In this document: piece by piece, positions 8,091-16,000 of the stretch
Layout of the letters: the number at the start of each line of letters is the position of its first letter
How positions within the stretch are numbered: position 1 is the first letter of the stretch
Source of the DNA: Candidatus Dormiibacterota bacterium
Lineage (GTDB): Bacteria > Chloroflexota > Dormibacteria > Aeolococcales > Aeolococcaceae
NCBI GenBank assembly: GCA_036495095.1
Contig: DASXNK010000113.1
Span: forward strand, 1-40,852
Direction of reading: 5' to 3'
Length of the DNA stretch: 40,852 bases
Program-made: the position numbers and the translations under genes
The notes under the pieces: generated by a model
The model's database searches: none
Seen by the model: only the letters and a program-made list of their open reading frames with translations
What the model was told of the DNA's origin: nothing

Positions 8091-9188
8091 TCAGCCCGGG
8101 CCCTCGACCGAGAACAGCTCCGACGAGGCCAGGGCGCACCGCCTCTCGCCCCACCGGGTCAGGCCGCCGGCGAGGAGGACGCTGCCGTCGGCGAGGCGGG
8201 TGGCGGTGTGGGCCGCCCGTGGGGCGGTGCTGCCCGCCGGCGCCCACGCGTCGCTGCACGGATCGTAGACCTGGGCGGTGTCCAGCGCGCACCCGGCGCC
8301 GTTCCAGCCGCCGGCGACGAGCACCCACCCGGTGTCGAGCAGGGTGGCGGTGTGGGAGCGGCGGCGGTGCGGCATCTCCGCCTGGGAGAGGAAGGTGCGC
8401 CGCCCCGGCCAGAAGCGCCGGACCGTGGCCACCGCACCGCTGGAGCCACCCCCGGCGACCAGCACGCTGCCGTCGCTGAGACGGGTGGCGCTGTGGCGGG
8501 CGGGGGCGGCGTTGGCGCCCAGGGTCTGCCGCCAGCCGTCCACCCCGACCGCATAGATCTCCGCGGCCTGGAGCAGCTCGCCGTCGCCCTCACCGCCGGT
8601 GACCAGCACCGCCTCGCCCTCGAGCAGGGTGGCGGAGTGGGCGGCGCGCCCCCCGGTCATGGTGGCGGCACGGCTCCAGAGGTCGAGCGCGGGGTCATAG
8701 ATCTCCACCGAGGCGAGGCGCACCGGCGGCACCCCGCGGAGGTCGGCGCCCCCGGTGCACACCACCGCGCCGCCGGCCAGCCGGACCGCGGCGTGGTGCG
8801 CCCGGGGGGTGGCCATCGAGGGAGGCTCGCTCCACCGGTCGCGCTCCGGGTCGTAGAGCTCCACCGAGGCCAGGCTGCCGCCGTCGGCGGCGCCCCCGGC
8901 GACCAGCACGGTGCCGTCCTCGAGCAGGGTGGCGGTGTGCCCGGTGCGGCTCCGCCGCAGCCACGCCGCCGGCGACCACGATCGCTCCCGCGGGTCGAAG
9001 ACCTCCGCCGACCGGAGGAAGCCGTCCGCCTCCGCGAACCCCCCGGCCACCAGCACCCTGCCGTCGTGGAGCAGGGTCGCGGTGTGACCCTCACGTGCCT
9101 GGTGCATGAGCTCTGCGGCGCGCCACCTCCACCTCCCGCCTGACCGGGAACCGGCGTCCGGACGCCGCGGAAAGGGCAGCGCGACCAT
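8091..9188 (-). CDS. Kelch-repeat beta-propeller protein
   Basis: A 365-residue protein made almost wholly of kelch repeats of about 48-50 residues. The recurring core is H-(S/T)-A-T-x-L-x-D-G-x-V-L-V-A-G-G followed by a V-E-x-Y-D-P strand, and about seven copies can be counted, enough for one closed beta-propeller. Such domains usually bind proteins or carbohydrates, and some are galactose-oxidase-like, but no enzymatic residues are evident. I see no signal peptide. The ATG at 9188 is preferred over 9218 because GAGGAGG lies about 8 bases upstream. It sits between a LAL regulator and a flavoprotein on the same strand, which suggests a shared operon. The role is unknown. Confidence 0.85.
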   Translation of the reverse strand: MVALPFPRRPDAGSRSGGRWRWRAAELMHQAREGHTATLLHDGRVLVAGGFAEADGFLRSAEVFDPRERSWSPAAWLRRSRTGHTATLLEDGTVLVAGGAADGGSLASVELYDPERDRWSEPPSMATPRAHHAAVRLAGGAVVCTGGADLRGVPPVRLASVEIYDPALDLWSRAATMTGGRAAHSATLLEGEAVLVTGGEGDGELLQAAEIYAVGVDGWRQTLGANAAPARHSATRLSDGSVLVAGGGSSGAVATVRRFWPGRRTFLSQAEMPHRRRSHTATLLDTGWVLVAGGWNGAGCALDTAQVYDPCSDAWAPAGSTAPRAAHTATRLADGSVLLAGGLTRWGERRCALASSELFSVEGPG

Positions 9189-9263
9189 CGCAGCGTCCTC
9201 CTCGCGACCGCCGTCCACCTTCGGCGGTGACTCGAGTCTGGCCCCGCCCGGGGGGACCGAGCG

Positions 9264-12050
9264 TCACGGATCGCCGTGATCTTTTGGCGTGCCGGCGTGC
9301 CGGCCCACCAGCTCCAGGCGGGAGCGGATCCCGAGCTTCGCGTAGACGTGCTTGAGGTGGGTCTCGACCGTGTTCACCGAGACCGAGAGGTGCTGCGCGA
9401 TCTGCTGGTTGGAGCGCCCGGAACAGACCAGGTCGGCCACCCGGCGCTCCTGGGCGGTCAGCCGCTCGGGCTCGTCGAGCCGGCGGTGGCGCCTGCCGCG
9501 CGCCACCGAGAGCTCGGCCCGGGCCTGCTCGGCGAGCCAGGCGGCGCCGGCGGCCTCGGCGGCGTGCAGCGCCGAGGCCAGCGGGGTGCGGGCCGCGGCG
9601 GGCCGGCCGCTGCGCCGCAGCAGCGCCCCGTGCTCGATCAGGGTCTGGACCCGCTCCAGGGGCAGGTCGACCTGGTCGTGGAGCTCGAGAGCGGCCTCGA
9701 GGTGACGCTCGGCGGCGGCGGTGTCGCCCTCGGACTCGGCGAGGTGGGCGCTGCCGCAGGCGAGGGCGATCCGCGGCCAGCGGCAGGGCAGACGGACGGC
9801 GCACGCCGCCAGCCAGTCGAGCACCCGCCGGGCGTCGTCCGCCCGCCCGGCGCCGACGTGGGCGGCGACGGCGTGGCGCGCCCAGGGCACCACGCACGGC
9901 TCGCCGATGCCGGCGCGCCGGGTGAGGTCCTCGGCCCGCGCGAACCAGTCGCTGGCGGCCTGGGCCCGCCCCTCGGCGAGGCTGCGGCGGCCGCGCACGT
10001 GGTGGACCCAGAGCAGGGCGATGGCCGGGGGCTGGGGGAGGGCCTCCACCAGCCCGCACCAGCGGTCGCTCTCCTCGAGGCGCCCCATCAGCTGGGCGAG
10101 GATCGCGTTCCCGGCCGCCCCGAAGGGGGCCATGAACGGCACCAGCTCGCCGATCGCCGTGCCCCGCTCGGCGAGGGCGAGCGCCTCGTCGAGCCGGCCG
10201 GCGCGGATCAGGGTGTCGCCGAGGCTCAGCGCCACCGCGGCGATCGCCTCCACCGCACCCATCCGCTCGGCCGCGCCCAGGGCCACCTCGAGCACCCGCC
10301 GCGCCTCGGTCAGGCGCTCGGCGTACTTGCCGACGTGGCCGTGGGTCATCAGCGCCCCCCAGCTCGAGGTCAGCTCGGAGAGGTGGGCCCCGAGGTCGCG
10401 CTCGACGTCGGCGGCGGCCGCCGCGGTGGCGTCGAGCCCGGCGGGGTCGCCGGAGAGGAAGCTGATGAACCCCCAGGCCGAGCCGACCCGGGCGCGCAGC
10501 GCCTCGTCGACGTCCTCGGACAGCCGGCGGGCCCGGACCACCGCCCGCAGCGAGTCGCCGGGACCGAGCGTCAGCCACGAGGTCTGGGCCTGGTCGAGGA
10601 GCACCTCGACGGCGGCGGGGATCAGCCCGGCCCGCTCGGCGAGCATGGCGGCCTCGTCGAGGTGGAGGGCGGCGCGGTCGCTGGCGCCGGAGGCCCAGTG
10701 CGCGTGGCCGAGCAGGCGCAGCACCCCGACCCGGTCGGCGTCGGGCAGGCCGGGCTCCTCGAGCAACCGCTCGTGAACCTCGATCGCCGCGGCCGGCCGG
10801 CCGCCGCGGAGGAGCGCCTCCCCGAGCATGCCGAGCAGCTCCGGGCTGGGGTGCTCGCCGGAGAACTCGAGCGCGGCCTGGAGGTGGTGCACGGCGGTCT
10901 GCAGCGCCCCGCTGCGCAGTGCCGTCCGACCCGCGCTCTCCAGCACCTCGATCGCCGCCGGGTCGCCGACCAGGTCGGCGCGGATGGCGTGCTGCGCGGC
11001 CTCGGTGTCCATGCCCTGGCCGGCGAGCACGACGACCGCGCGGGCGTGGAGCCGGGCCCGCACCGGCGCCGCCATGTCCTCGTAGAGGGCCTGGCAGAAG
11101 AGCGGGTGCACGAACTCGAGGGCGCCGCCGCCGGAGCCGCGCATCAGGCCGCTCCGCGAGAGCGCCTCGACGGCGGCGTCGACCTCGGCCTCGGCCATCC
11201 GCGCCACCTCCGCCACCGGGCGGGTGCGGAAGTGGATCCCGAAGGCGCTGGCGGTCCGGGCGAAGCGGAGCGCCGGCTCGGGGAGGGTGGCGAACCGCGC
11301 CAGCAGCAGCTCGTCGGAGATCCACGGGCGCGAGGTGTCGGTGGGCTCGGGCAGGTCGTCCCCCTGGCGCAGGCTCCGGGCCACCTGCTCGAGCAGCAGG
11401 CAGTTGCCGTTGCAGAGCCGGAGCGCCTGGGCGACCACGGCCTCCCCCGGGCGGTCGCCGGCCTGGGCGGCGATGAGGGCGCGGGCGGCGGCCTCGCTGA
11501 GCGGACGCAGCTGCTCCATCCGGGCGTGGCCGCCGCCGACCAGCGCCGCCGAGACCTCGCGGGCGCGCGGCGGCCACGGCCGCAGGGTGCCGAGCACGGC
11601 GACGCTCCGCCCGGCGATGCGCCGGCAGAGGAAGGAGAGCACGGCCAGGGAGTCGTTGTCGGCCCAGTGCAGGTCGTCGAGGGCGAGCAGCAGCGGCCGG
11701 GAGCCCTGCTCCTCGATCCAGCGCTGCGCCTGGTAGAAGGCGGCGCCGGGAGAGGTCCCCGCGGGGCCGCCGCCGGCGAGCAGGTCGGGCCCGCCCGCGG
11801 CGGCGAGTGCCTGGGTGACCAGGCCGAAGGGGAGCTCCGACTCCATCGGGTCGCCGCGGCCGGTGCCGACGCGGACGTCGTCGCCGGCCAGCCGGAGGGC
11901 GTGCTCGAGCACCGACGTCTTCCCGAGGCCGGCCTCGCCGACCACCAGCAGGGTCCCGCCCCGCCCGGTGCGGGCGGAGTCGAGGAGTCGCCCGGTCGCG
12001 TCGAGCGCCGCCTCCCTTTCCAACATGCCGGGTCGAGCGTATCCGAGCAT
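9264..12050 (-). CDS. LAL-type LuxR family transcriptional regulator (AAA ATPase + TPR-like + HTH)
   Basis: A 928-residue protein of the large ATP-binding LuxR (LAL/MalT-like) class. The N-terminal ATPase module has Walker A VVGEAGLGKTS (residues about 37-46) and Walker B LLLALDDLHWAD. A long Ala/Leu-rich helical region of TPR-like repeats follows, probably for ligand or partner sensing. The C-terminal LuxR DNA-binding domain (about 864-915) contains LTAQERRVADLVCSGRSNQQIA and VSVNTVETHLKHVYAKLGI. Such proteins activate nearby operons in response to a small molecule. The likely targets here are the kelch and flavoprotein genes immediately downstream (75 bases). The start is either ATG 12050 or ATG 12026; the latter gives the more usual MLERE beginning. 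A short inverted repeat (9264-9279) overlaps the stop codon. Confidence 0.9.
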   Translation of the reverse strand: MLGYARPGMLEREAALDATGRLLDSARTGRGGTLLVVGEAGLGKTSVLEHALRLAGDDVRVGTGRGDPMESELPFGLVTQALAAAGGPDLLAGGGPAGTSPGAAFYQAQRWIEEQGSRPLLLALDDLHWADNDSLAVLSFLCRRIAGRSVAVLGTLRPWPPRAREVSAALVGGGHARMEQLRPLSEAAARALIAAQAGDRPGEAVVAQALRLCNGNCLLLEQVARSLRQGDDLPEPTDTSRPWISDELLLARFATLPEPALRFARTASAFGIHFRTRPVAEVARMAEAEVDAAVEALSRSGLMRGSGGGALEFVHPLFCQALYEDMAAPVRARLHARAVVVLAGQGMDTEAAQHAIRADLVGDPAAIEVLESAGRTALRSGALQTAVHHLQAALEFSGEHPSPELLGMLGEALLRGGRPAAAIEVHERLLEEPGLPDADRVGVLRLLGHAHWASGASDRAALHLDEAAMLAERAGLIPAAVEVLLDQAQTSWLTLGPGDSLRAVVRARRLSEDVDEALRARVGSAWGFISFLSGDPAGLDATAAAAADVERDLGAHLSELTSSWGALMTHGHVGKYAERLTEARRVLEVALGAAERMGAVEAIAAVALSLGDTLIRAGRLDEALALAERGTAIGELVPFMAPFGAAGNAILAQLMGRLEESDRWCGLVEALPQPPAIALLWVHHVRGRRSLAEGRAQAASDWFARAEDLTRRAGIGEPCVVPWARHAVAAHVGAGRADDARRVLDWLAACAVRLPCRWPRIALACGSAHLAESEGDTAAAERHLEAALELHDQVDLPLERVQTLIEHGALLRRSGRPAAARTPLASALHAAEAAGAAWLAEQARAELSVARGRRHRRLDEPERLTAQERRVADLVCSGRSNQQIAQHLSVSVNTVETHLKHVYAKLGIRSRLELVGRHAGTPKDHGDP

Positions 12051-12125
12051 CGATGCGTACGCCTAGAGACGTGACACCGATAGCCAGCGGCTCCCGCCGC
12101 CGTCGCTGAGGGCCTTCCCCGTGAC

Positions 12126-12131
12126 TAGAGT
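12126..12131 (+). promoter_or_regulatory. -10 box (TAGAGT) of a probable leaderless promoter
   Basis: TAGAGT ends 8 bases before the meaB ATG at 12140, with no ribosome site between. The spacing matches the other leaderless candidates in this window. This member has a weaker hexamer than TACAAT or TAGAAT. Confidence 0.4.
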
Positions 12132-12139
12132 CCCTCCCC

Positions 12140-13078
12140 ATGGAGCTGGCGGAGCGGTTGCTGGACGGGGACGTGCGCGCCCTGGCGCGGGCGATCAGCA
12201 TGGTCGAGGACCGCTCCGAGGCCCTTCCCGAGCTGCTCAGCGCGGTCCGCGGCCGCGCCGGGCAGGCCCACGTGGTCGGCCTCACCGGGCCCCCGGGCAG
12301 CGGCAAGAGCACCCTCGGCGACGGCATCGTCGAGCGCTGGCGGGGCCTCGACCGCGAGGTCGGCGTCCTCGCCGTCGACCCCAGCAGCCCGTTCAGCGGC
12401 GGCGCCATCCTCGGCGACCGGGTGCGGATGCAGCGCCACGCCCTCGACCGCGGGGTCTACATCCGCAGCATGGCGGCGCGCGGCCACCTCGGCGGCCTCG
12501 CCAGCGCCGCCCGCGAGGCGATCCGGCTGATCGACGCCAGCGGCCGCCGCCACTGCCTGCTCGAGACCGTCGGCGTCGGCCAGTCCGAGCTCGAGGTGAT
12601 GCTCACCGCCGACACCGTGGTGGTGGTGACCACGCCCGTGGCCGGGGACGGGGTGCAGCTGATCAAGGCGGGGATCATGGAGATCGCCGACATCTTCGTG
12701 GTGAACAAGGCCGACCTCCCCGGCACCGACCGGGTGGTGCGCGAGCTCCGCCGCATGGTCCACGAGAGCAACCGGGACATGCGCGGCTGGGAGCCGCCGG
12801 TCCTCACCACCACCGCCACCAGCGCGGAGGGCGTGACCGAGCTGGTCGCGGAGGTCGACCGCCACCTGGAGTGGGCCACCGGCGACGGCGAGCTGCAGCG
12901 GCGGCGCAGCCGGCGGCTGCTCGCCGAGGTCGAGGCGATCGTGGCCGAGCGCGCCGTCGAGCGGGCCCGCAGCGCGCTCCGCGAGAGCATCGACACCGAC
13001 GACCTCGGCGACCTCGCCGGGGTCGACCCCTACGCGCTGGCCGACCGCATCCTCGACAACGGCCGCCGCTCCGGCTGA
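12140..13078 (+). CDS. meaB: Methylmalonyl-CoA mutase-associated GTPase MeaB (ArgK family)
   Basis: A 312-residue P-loop GTPase. MeaB protects and reloads adenosylcobalamin in methylmalonyl-CoA mutase, a step of propionate and branched-chain amino acid breakdown. Walker A is GPPGSGKST (residues 50-58). The family-specific DPSSPFSGGAILGDRVRM and ETVGVGQSE (switch region) are intact, and NKAD is the guanine-specificity motif. Length is normal. No mutase gene is in the window, but the thiolase and acyl-CoA dehydrogenases at the left end would fit the same propionyl-CoA-producing metabolism. Its 3' end overlaps the 3' end of the convergent membrane-protein gene by 49 bases. It probably has a leaderless promoter. 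Confidence 0.93.
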   Translation: MELAERLLDGDVRALARAISMVEDRSEALPELLSAVRGRAGQAHVVGLTGPPGSGKSTLGDGIVERWRGLDREVGVLAVDPSSPFSGGAILGDRVRMQRHALDRGVYIRSMAARGHLGGLASAAREAIRLIDASGRRHCLLETVGVGQSELEVMLTADTVVVVTTPVAGDGVQLIKAGIMEIADIFVVNKADLPGTDRVVRELRRMVHESNRDMRGWEPPVLTTTATSAEGVTELVAEVDRHLEWATGDGELQRRRSRRLLAEVEAIVAERAVERARSALRESIDTDDLGDLAGVDPYALADRILDNGRRSG

Positions 13079-13818
13079 GCCGTGCCCCGCCGGGCGCCGA
13101 GCTCGTCGAGCAGGGCGGCGACCAGGGGGACGAGCTCCAGCAGGTTGTAGAGGAAGTGCAGGTAGGGCCGCTGCAGCGGCCCGCCGGCCAGGCCGCCGGT
13201 GGCGAGGATGCCGTTCACCCCGCCGTGCAGCTCGATCGCGGGCTGCAGCGAGACCAGGTAGAGGTAGACGTGCTCGACGTCGTGGAGGCCGGCCACCGCG
13301 AAGGCGACCCACAGCCAGCGGTTGTGGCGGAAGCGGAGGAGCAGCACCGCGCACCCCAGCCACACGCTCGAGGTCCAGACCAGGTGGACCAGCTCCTGGT
13401 TGAGCCGGGTCACCACCCCCTGGGCGAGGTCGGCGTTGCCGCCGGTGGCGAGCAGCTGGAGCACCTGGACGAGGTGCTCGCCCTGGTGCAGGCCCTGCAG
13501 GGTCACCAGCGCCACCAGCGCGCCCAGCGCCATGCCGCCCGGCAGCGCCAGCCGCCGGCCCCGCCCGCCGGTGGCGAGGACGACGACGGCGACGTCCACC
13601 GCGGCGACGACCAGCACCGCTCCGAGCACGATCAGCGGCGCCCGGCGGTCGGCGGGCCAGAGGCCGCGGAGCGCGGCCAGCCGTGCCCCCAGCGGCGAGC
13701 CGGGATGGGGCACGCGGTGGTGCGCCATCCAGAGCATCGCCGCGGTCGCGGTCACCAGCACGGCGGCGACCCAGGCCAGCCGTCGCGTTCCGAAGCGCCC
13801 GGTCGCGGTCACTGCCAC
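13030..13818 (-). CDS. Histidine-rich multi-pass membrane protein of unknown function
   Basis: A 262-residue protein I do not recognise. About six hydrophobic helices are visible (approximately residues 13-33, 61-83, 91-118, 144-163, 168-190 and 218-240). Two helix segments carry the same pattern L-H-x2-E-H: LHQGEH (110-115) and LHDVEH (178-183). Further intramembrane or edge histidines are at 145, 198 and 221. A duplicated H-x2-E-H pair in membrane helices suggests metal or haem binding, but that is inference. The start is GTG 13818, six bases after a TACAAT box, so probably leaderless. Its last 16 codons overlap the end of meaB on the other strand. Periodic third-position GC and a promoter support a real gene. 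Confidence 0.75.
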   Translation of the reverse strand: MAVTATGRFGTRRLAWVAAVLVTATAAMLWMAHHRVPHPGSPLGARLAALRGLWPADRRAPLIVLGAVLVVAAVDVAVVVLATGGRGRRLALPGGMALGALVALVTLQGLHQGEHLVQVLQLLATGGNADLAQGVVTRLNQELVHLVWTSSVWLGCAVLLLRFRHNRWLWVAFAVAGLHDVEHVYLYLVSLQPAIELHGGVNGILATGGLAGGPLQRPYLHFLYNLLELVPLVAALLDELGARRGTAQPERRPLSRMRSASA

Positions 13819-13824
13819 TCCGTC

Positions 13825-13830
13825 ATTGTA
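13825..13830 (-). promoter_or_regulatory. -10 box (TACAAT, minus strand) of a probable leaderless promoter
   Basis: Read on the minus strand, TACAAT ends 6 bases before the GTG start at 13818. An ATG begins inside the box but reaches a stop after five codons, which leaves GTG as the start. The spacing matches the leaderless pattern elsewhere in the window. Confidence 0.5.
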
Positions 13831-13910
13831 GGGGACGGCGCGCCGGCGATCGCGTCACCCGCTTCAGGCATCCCGTTTCGCGCCGGGCCGGCGCGAGGTA
13901 CGCAGCAGCG

Positions 13911-14840
13911 ATGGAGTACACCGACTACTACGCGGTGCTGGGCGTTCCCAAGAACGCCGACCAGGCCGCGGTCAAGGCCGCCTACCGCTCGCTGGCGCGC
14001 ACCCTCCATCCCGACGTCAACAGGGACCCGGCGGCGGGTGAGCGCTTCAAGAAGGTCAACGAGGCCAACGCCGTGCTCGGCGATCCGGACAAGCGTGCCA
14101 AGTACGACCGCCTCGGCGCCGACTGGGAGGAGCTGGAGCGGCGGCAGGAGTTCACCCGTCGCAGTGGGTCCGCGGCCACCCGGCCCCCCCAGGCCGGCGG
14201 CGACTTCTTCGAGACCTTCTTCGGCGACGGCGGGCTCGACCTCGACGAGCTGCTCCGGGGGGCCGGTGGTCGCACCGGCGGCTTCCGCACCCGCGCCGCC
14301 GTCCCCCGCCGCGGCGCCGACCTCGAGGAGACCGTGGACGTCACCCTCGAGGAGGCGATCGCGGGGGGCCGGCGGCTGCTGACCCTCGGCGAGCGCCAGG
14401 TCGAGGTGCGCATCCCCGCCGGGGTCGCCGAGGGCTCGCGGGTGCGGGTCGCCGGTGAGGGCCGGCCCGGCCGCGACGGAGGTCTCCCCGGCGACATCTA
14501 CCTGCGGGTGCACCTGCTCCCGCATCCCCGGTACACGGTGCGCGGCCGCGACCTGGTCGCCGACCTCGAGGTGCGCGACCACCAGGCGGTGCTGGGCGCG
14601 GCGATCCGCCTCGCCGGCCCCGCCGGCCCGCTCACCGTGACCGTCCCCCCGGGCACCCAGGCGGGCCGGGCGCTGCGGCTGCGCGGCAAGGGCATCCCCG
14701 GCCTCGGCCGCGCCGCCCACGGCGACCTGCTCCTCACCGTGCGGATCACCGTGCCACCGGCCCCGTCCGACGAGGAGCGCGGGCTGTACGAGCGGCTCGC
14801 GGAGCTGGCCCGGGGGGAGGCCACGCCTCCCCCCGGCTGA
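13911..14840 (+). CDS. DnaJ/CbpA-type co-chaperone without zinc-finger domain
   Basis: A 309-residue J-domain protein. The J domain (residues 3-68) has YYAVLGVPKNAD, the HPD triad at 33-35 that stimulates the DnaK ATPase, and KYDRLG. A Gly-rich linker with GGDFFETFFGDGG follows, then two DnaJ C-terminal beta-sandwich domains (about 140-300) with DLEETVDVTLEEA, VRIPAGVAEGSRVRV, PGDIYLRVHLLPH and GKGIPGL. The CxxCxGxG zinc repeats of true DnaJ are absent, so this is the type II/CbpA form. The ATG at 13911 is set by the start of the J domain, with GAGG about 12 bases upstream. It stands alone; no dnaK or grpE is in the window. Confidence 0.92.
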   Translation: MEYTDYYAVLGVPKNADQAAVKAAYRSLARTLHPDVNRDPAAGERFKKVNEANAVLGDPDKRAKYDRLGADWEELERRQEFTRRSGSAATRPPQAGGDFFETFFGDGGLDLDELLRGAGGRTGGFRTRAAVPRRGADLEETVDVTLEEAIAGGRRLLTLGERQVEVRIPAGVAEGSRVRVAGEGRPGRDGGLPGDIYLRVHLLPHPRYTVRGRDLVADLEVRDHQAVLGAAIRLAGPAGPLTVTVPPGTQAGRALRLRGKGIPGLGRAAHGDLLLTVRITVPPAPSDEERGLYERLAELARGEATPPPG

Positions 14841-14935
14841 CGCCTCAGCTGCAGGGGCAGGTCCGTCTCACGACTCTGATTGCGGTCGTGAGCCTGCCGG
14901 ACAAACGCTCGTCTCTGTAGACTTCACCGGCGACC

Positions 14936-14976
14936 GATCCACTTCAAGCTGGTCCGGAGAGGCCGGCAAGGGGATC
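14936..14976 (+). promoter_or_regulatory. PyrR-binding RNA hairpin in pyr operon leader
   Basis: The leader of the pyr operon contains GGTCCGGAGAGGCC at 14951-14964. This fits the PyrR binding-loop consensus as I remember it (A-R-U-C-C-N-G-N-G-A-G-G-Y-U) at 12 of 14 positions; the two exceptions are the outermost pair, where A-U is replaced by G-C, so pairing is kept. GATCC (14936-14940) pairs with GGATC (14972-14976) and CTT with AAG to close the lower stem. With UMP bound, PyrR would grip this loop and lower pyr expression. The operon itself encodes PyrR as its second gene. Confidence 0.72.
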
Positions 14977-15022
14977 GTGGCGCCGCCGCCGGCGATCCGG
15001 CCACGCTGCGCCGCGCGCCTCT

Positions 15023-15055
15023 CTGCCGTCCCGCCTCGCCGGCGGAGGAGGGCAG
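15023..15055 (+). promoter_or_regulatory. Hairpin sequestering the pyrB ribosome-binding site
   Basis: CTGCC (15023-15027) pairs with GGCAG (15051-15055) and CCGCC (15031-15035) with GGCGG (15041-15045), so the strong GGAGGAGGG Shine-Dalgarno before the ATG at 15059 lies in the 3' arm. Another hairpin, CGTGGC (14976-14981) with GCCACG (15000-15005), lies between this and the PyrR loop. The layout suggests translational control or attenuation by alternative folding. Confidence 0.5.
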
Positions 15056-15058
15056 ACG

Positions 15059-16000
15059 ATGGTGACCACGGCCCAGCCCCGCCTCCTCGACCACGTCGTC
15101 AGCGCGCACCAGTTCGACCGCGACCTCCTCGAGCAGGTGGTCGAGCGCGCCGCCGCCCTGGACGGGGTGCGGGACCGCCGGCTCGAGGGCCGCATCATGG
15201 CCACGCTCTTCTACGAGCCCAGCACCCGCACCCGGCTCTCCTTCGAGTCGGCGATGGTGCGGATGGGCGGCTCGGTGATCGGCACCGAGGCGGCGCGAGA
15301 GTTCTCCAGCGCCATCAAGGGCGAGACCCTCGAGGACACGGTGCGCATGGTGGAGGCCTACGCCGACGTCATCGTCCTCCGTCACGACGAAGCCGGGGCG
15401 GCGGCCCGCGCCGCCGCGGTGGCGAGCGTGCCCATCGTCAACGCCGGCGACGGCCCCGGGGAGCACCCCACCCAGGCGCTCCTCGACCTGGTCACCATCC
15501 ACCGCGAGCTGGGCCGGGTGGACGGCCTCCACGTGATCCTCTGCGGCGACCTCCGCCACGGCCGCACCGCGCGGTCGCTGGCGCTGCTGCTCACCCTGTA
15601 CCAGGGGGTGCGGATCACCATGGTGGCGCCGCAGGTGGTGCAGATGGAGCCCGACATCCTCGGGCTGCTGCACTCCCGCGGGGTGCCGTACAGGATCACC
15701 GACAACCTCATCGAGGCGGTCGCCGACGCCGACGTGGTCTACCAGACGCGCATCCAGAAGGAGCGCTTCGCCGATCCCGCCGACTTCGGCCGGGCCCGCG
15801 GCGACACCCGCATCGACGCCCGGGTGATGGCGCGGCTGCCCGCGGCGGCGATCGTCATGCACCCGCTGCCGCGGGTCGACGAGATCCACCCCGAGGTCGA
15901 CGCCGACCCCCGCGCCGCCTACTTCCGGCAGGCGCGCAACGGGGTGGCGGTGCGGATGGCGCTGCTGGAGATGCTGCTCGGGGAGAACCTGCCCGGATGA
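15059..16000 (+). CDS. pyrB: Aspartate carbamoyltransferase catalytic subunit
   Basis: A 313-residue enzyme that makes N-carbamoyl-L-aspartate from carbamoyl phosphate and aspartate, the committed step of pyrimidine synthesis. The carbamoyl-phosphate loop is EPSTRTRLSFE (residues 53-63, S-T-R-T-R at 55-59). GEHPTQALLDL and the aspartate-binding HPLPRVDEI motif are present. Length is normal for the catalytic chain; no pyrI regulatory chain is seen, as in other PyrR-controlled operons. GGAGGAGGG lies just before the ATG. It is the first gene of the operon, ahead of pyrR, and its stop overlaps the pyrR start (ATGA). Confidence 0.97.
   Translation: MVTTAQPRLLDHVVSAHQFDRDLLEQVVERAAALDGVRDRRLEGRIMATLFYEPSTRTRLSFESAMVRMGGSVIGTEAAREFSSAIKGETLEDTVRMVEAYADVIVLRHDEAGAAARAAAVASVPIVNAGDGPGEHPTQALLDLVTIHRELGRVDGLHVILCGDLRHGRTARSLALLLTLYQGVRITMVAPQVVQMEPDILGLLHSRGVPYRITDNLIEAVADADVVYQTRIQKERFADPADFGRARGDTRIDARVMARLPAAAIVMHPLPRVDEIHPEVDADPRAAYFRQARNGVAVRMALLEMLLGENLPG

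Noticed and set aside
9276-12074. 932-residue plus-strand open frame over the LAL regulator
   Set aside because: Composition (Gly/Pro/Leu/His-rich, no domains) and exact overlap with a gene having Walker and HTH motifs show it is a shadow.
14870-14925. Sigma-70 promoter for the pyr operon
   Set aside because: Candidate hexamers (TTGCGG, CGGACA, TAGACT) exist but with unsuitable spacing (32 or 14 bases), so none is reported as a feature.
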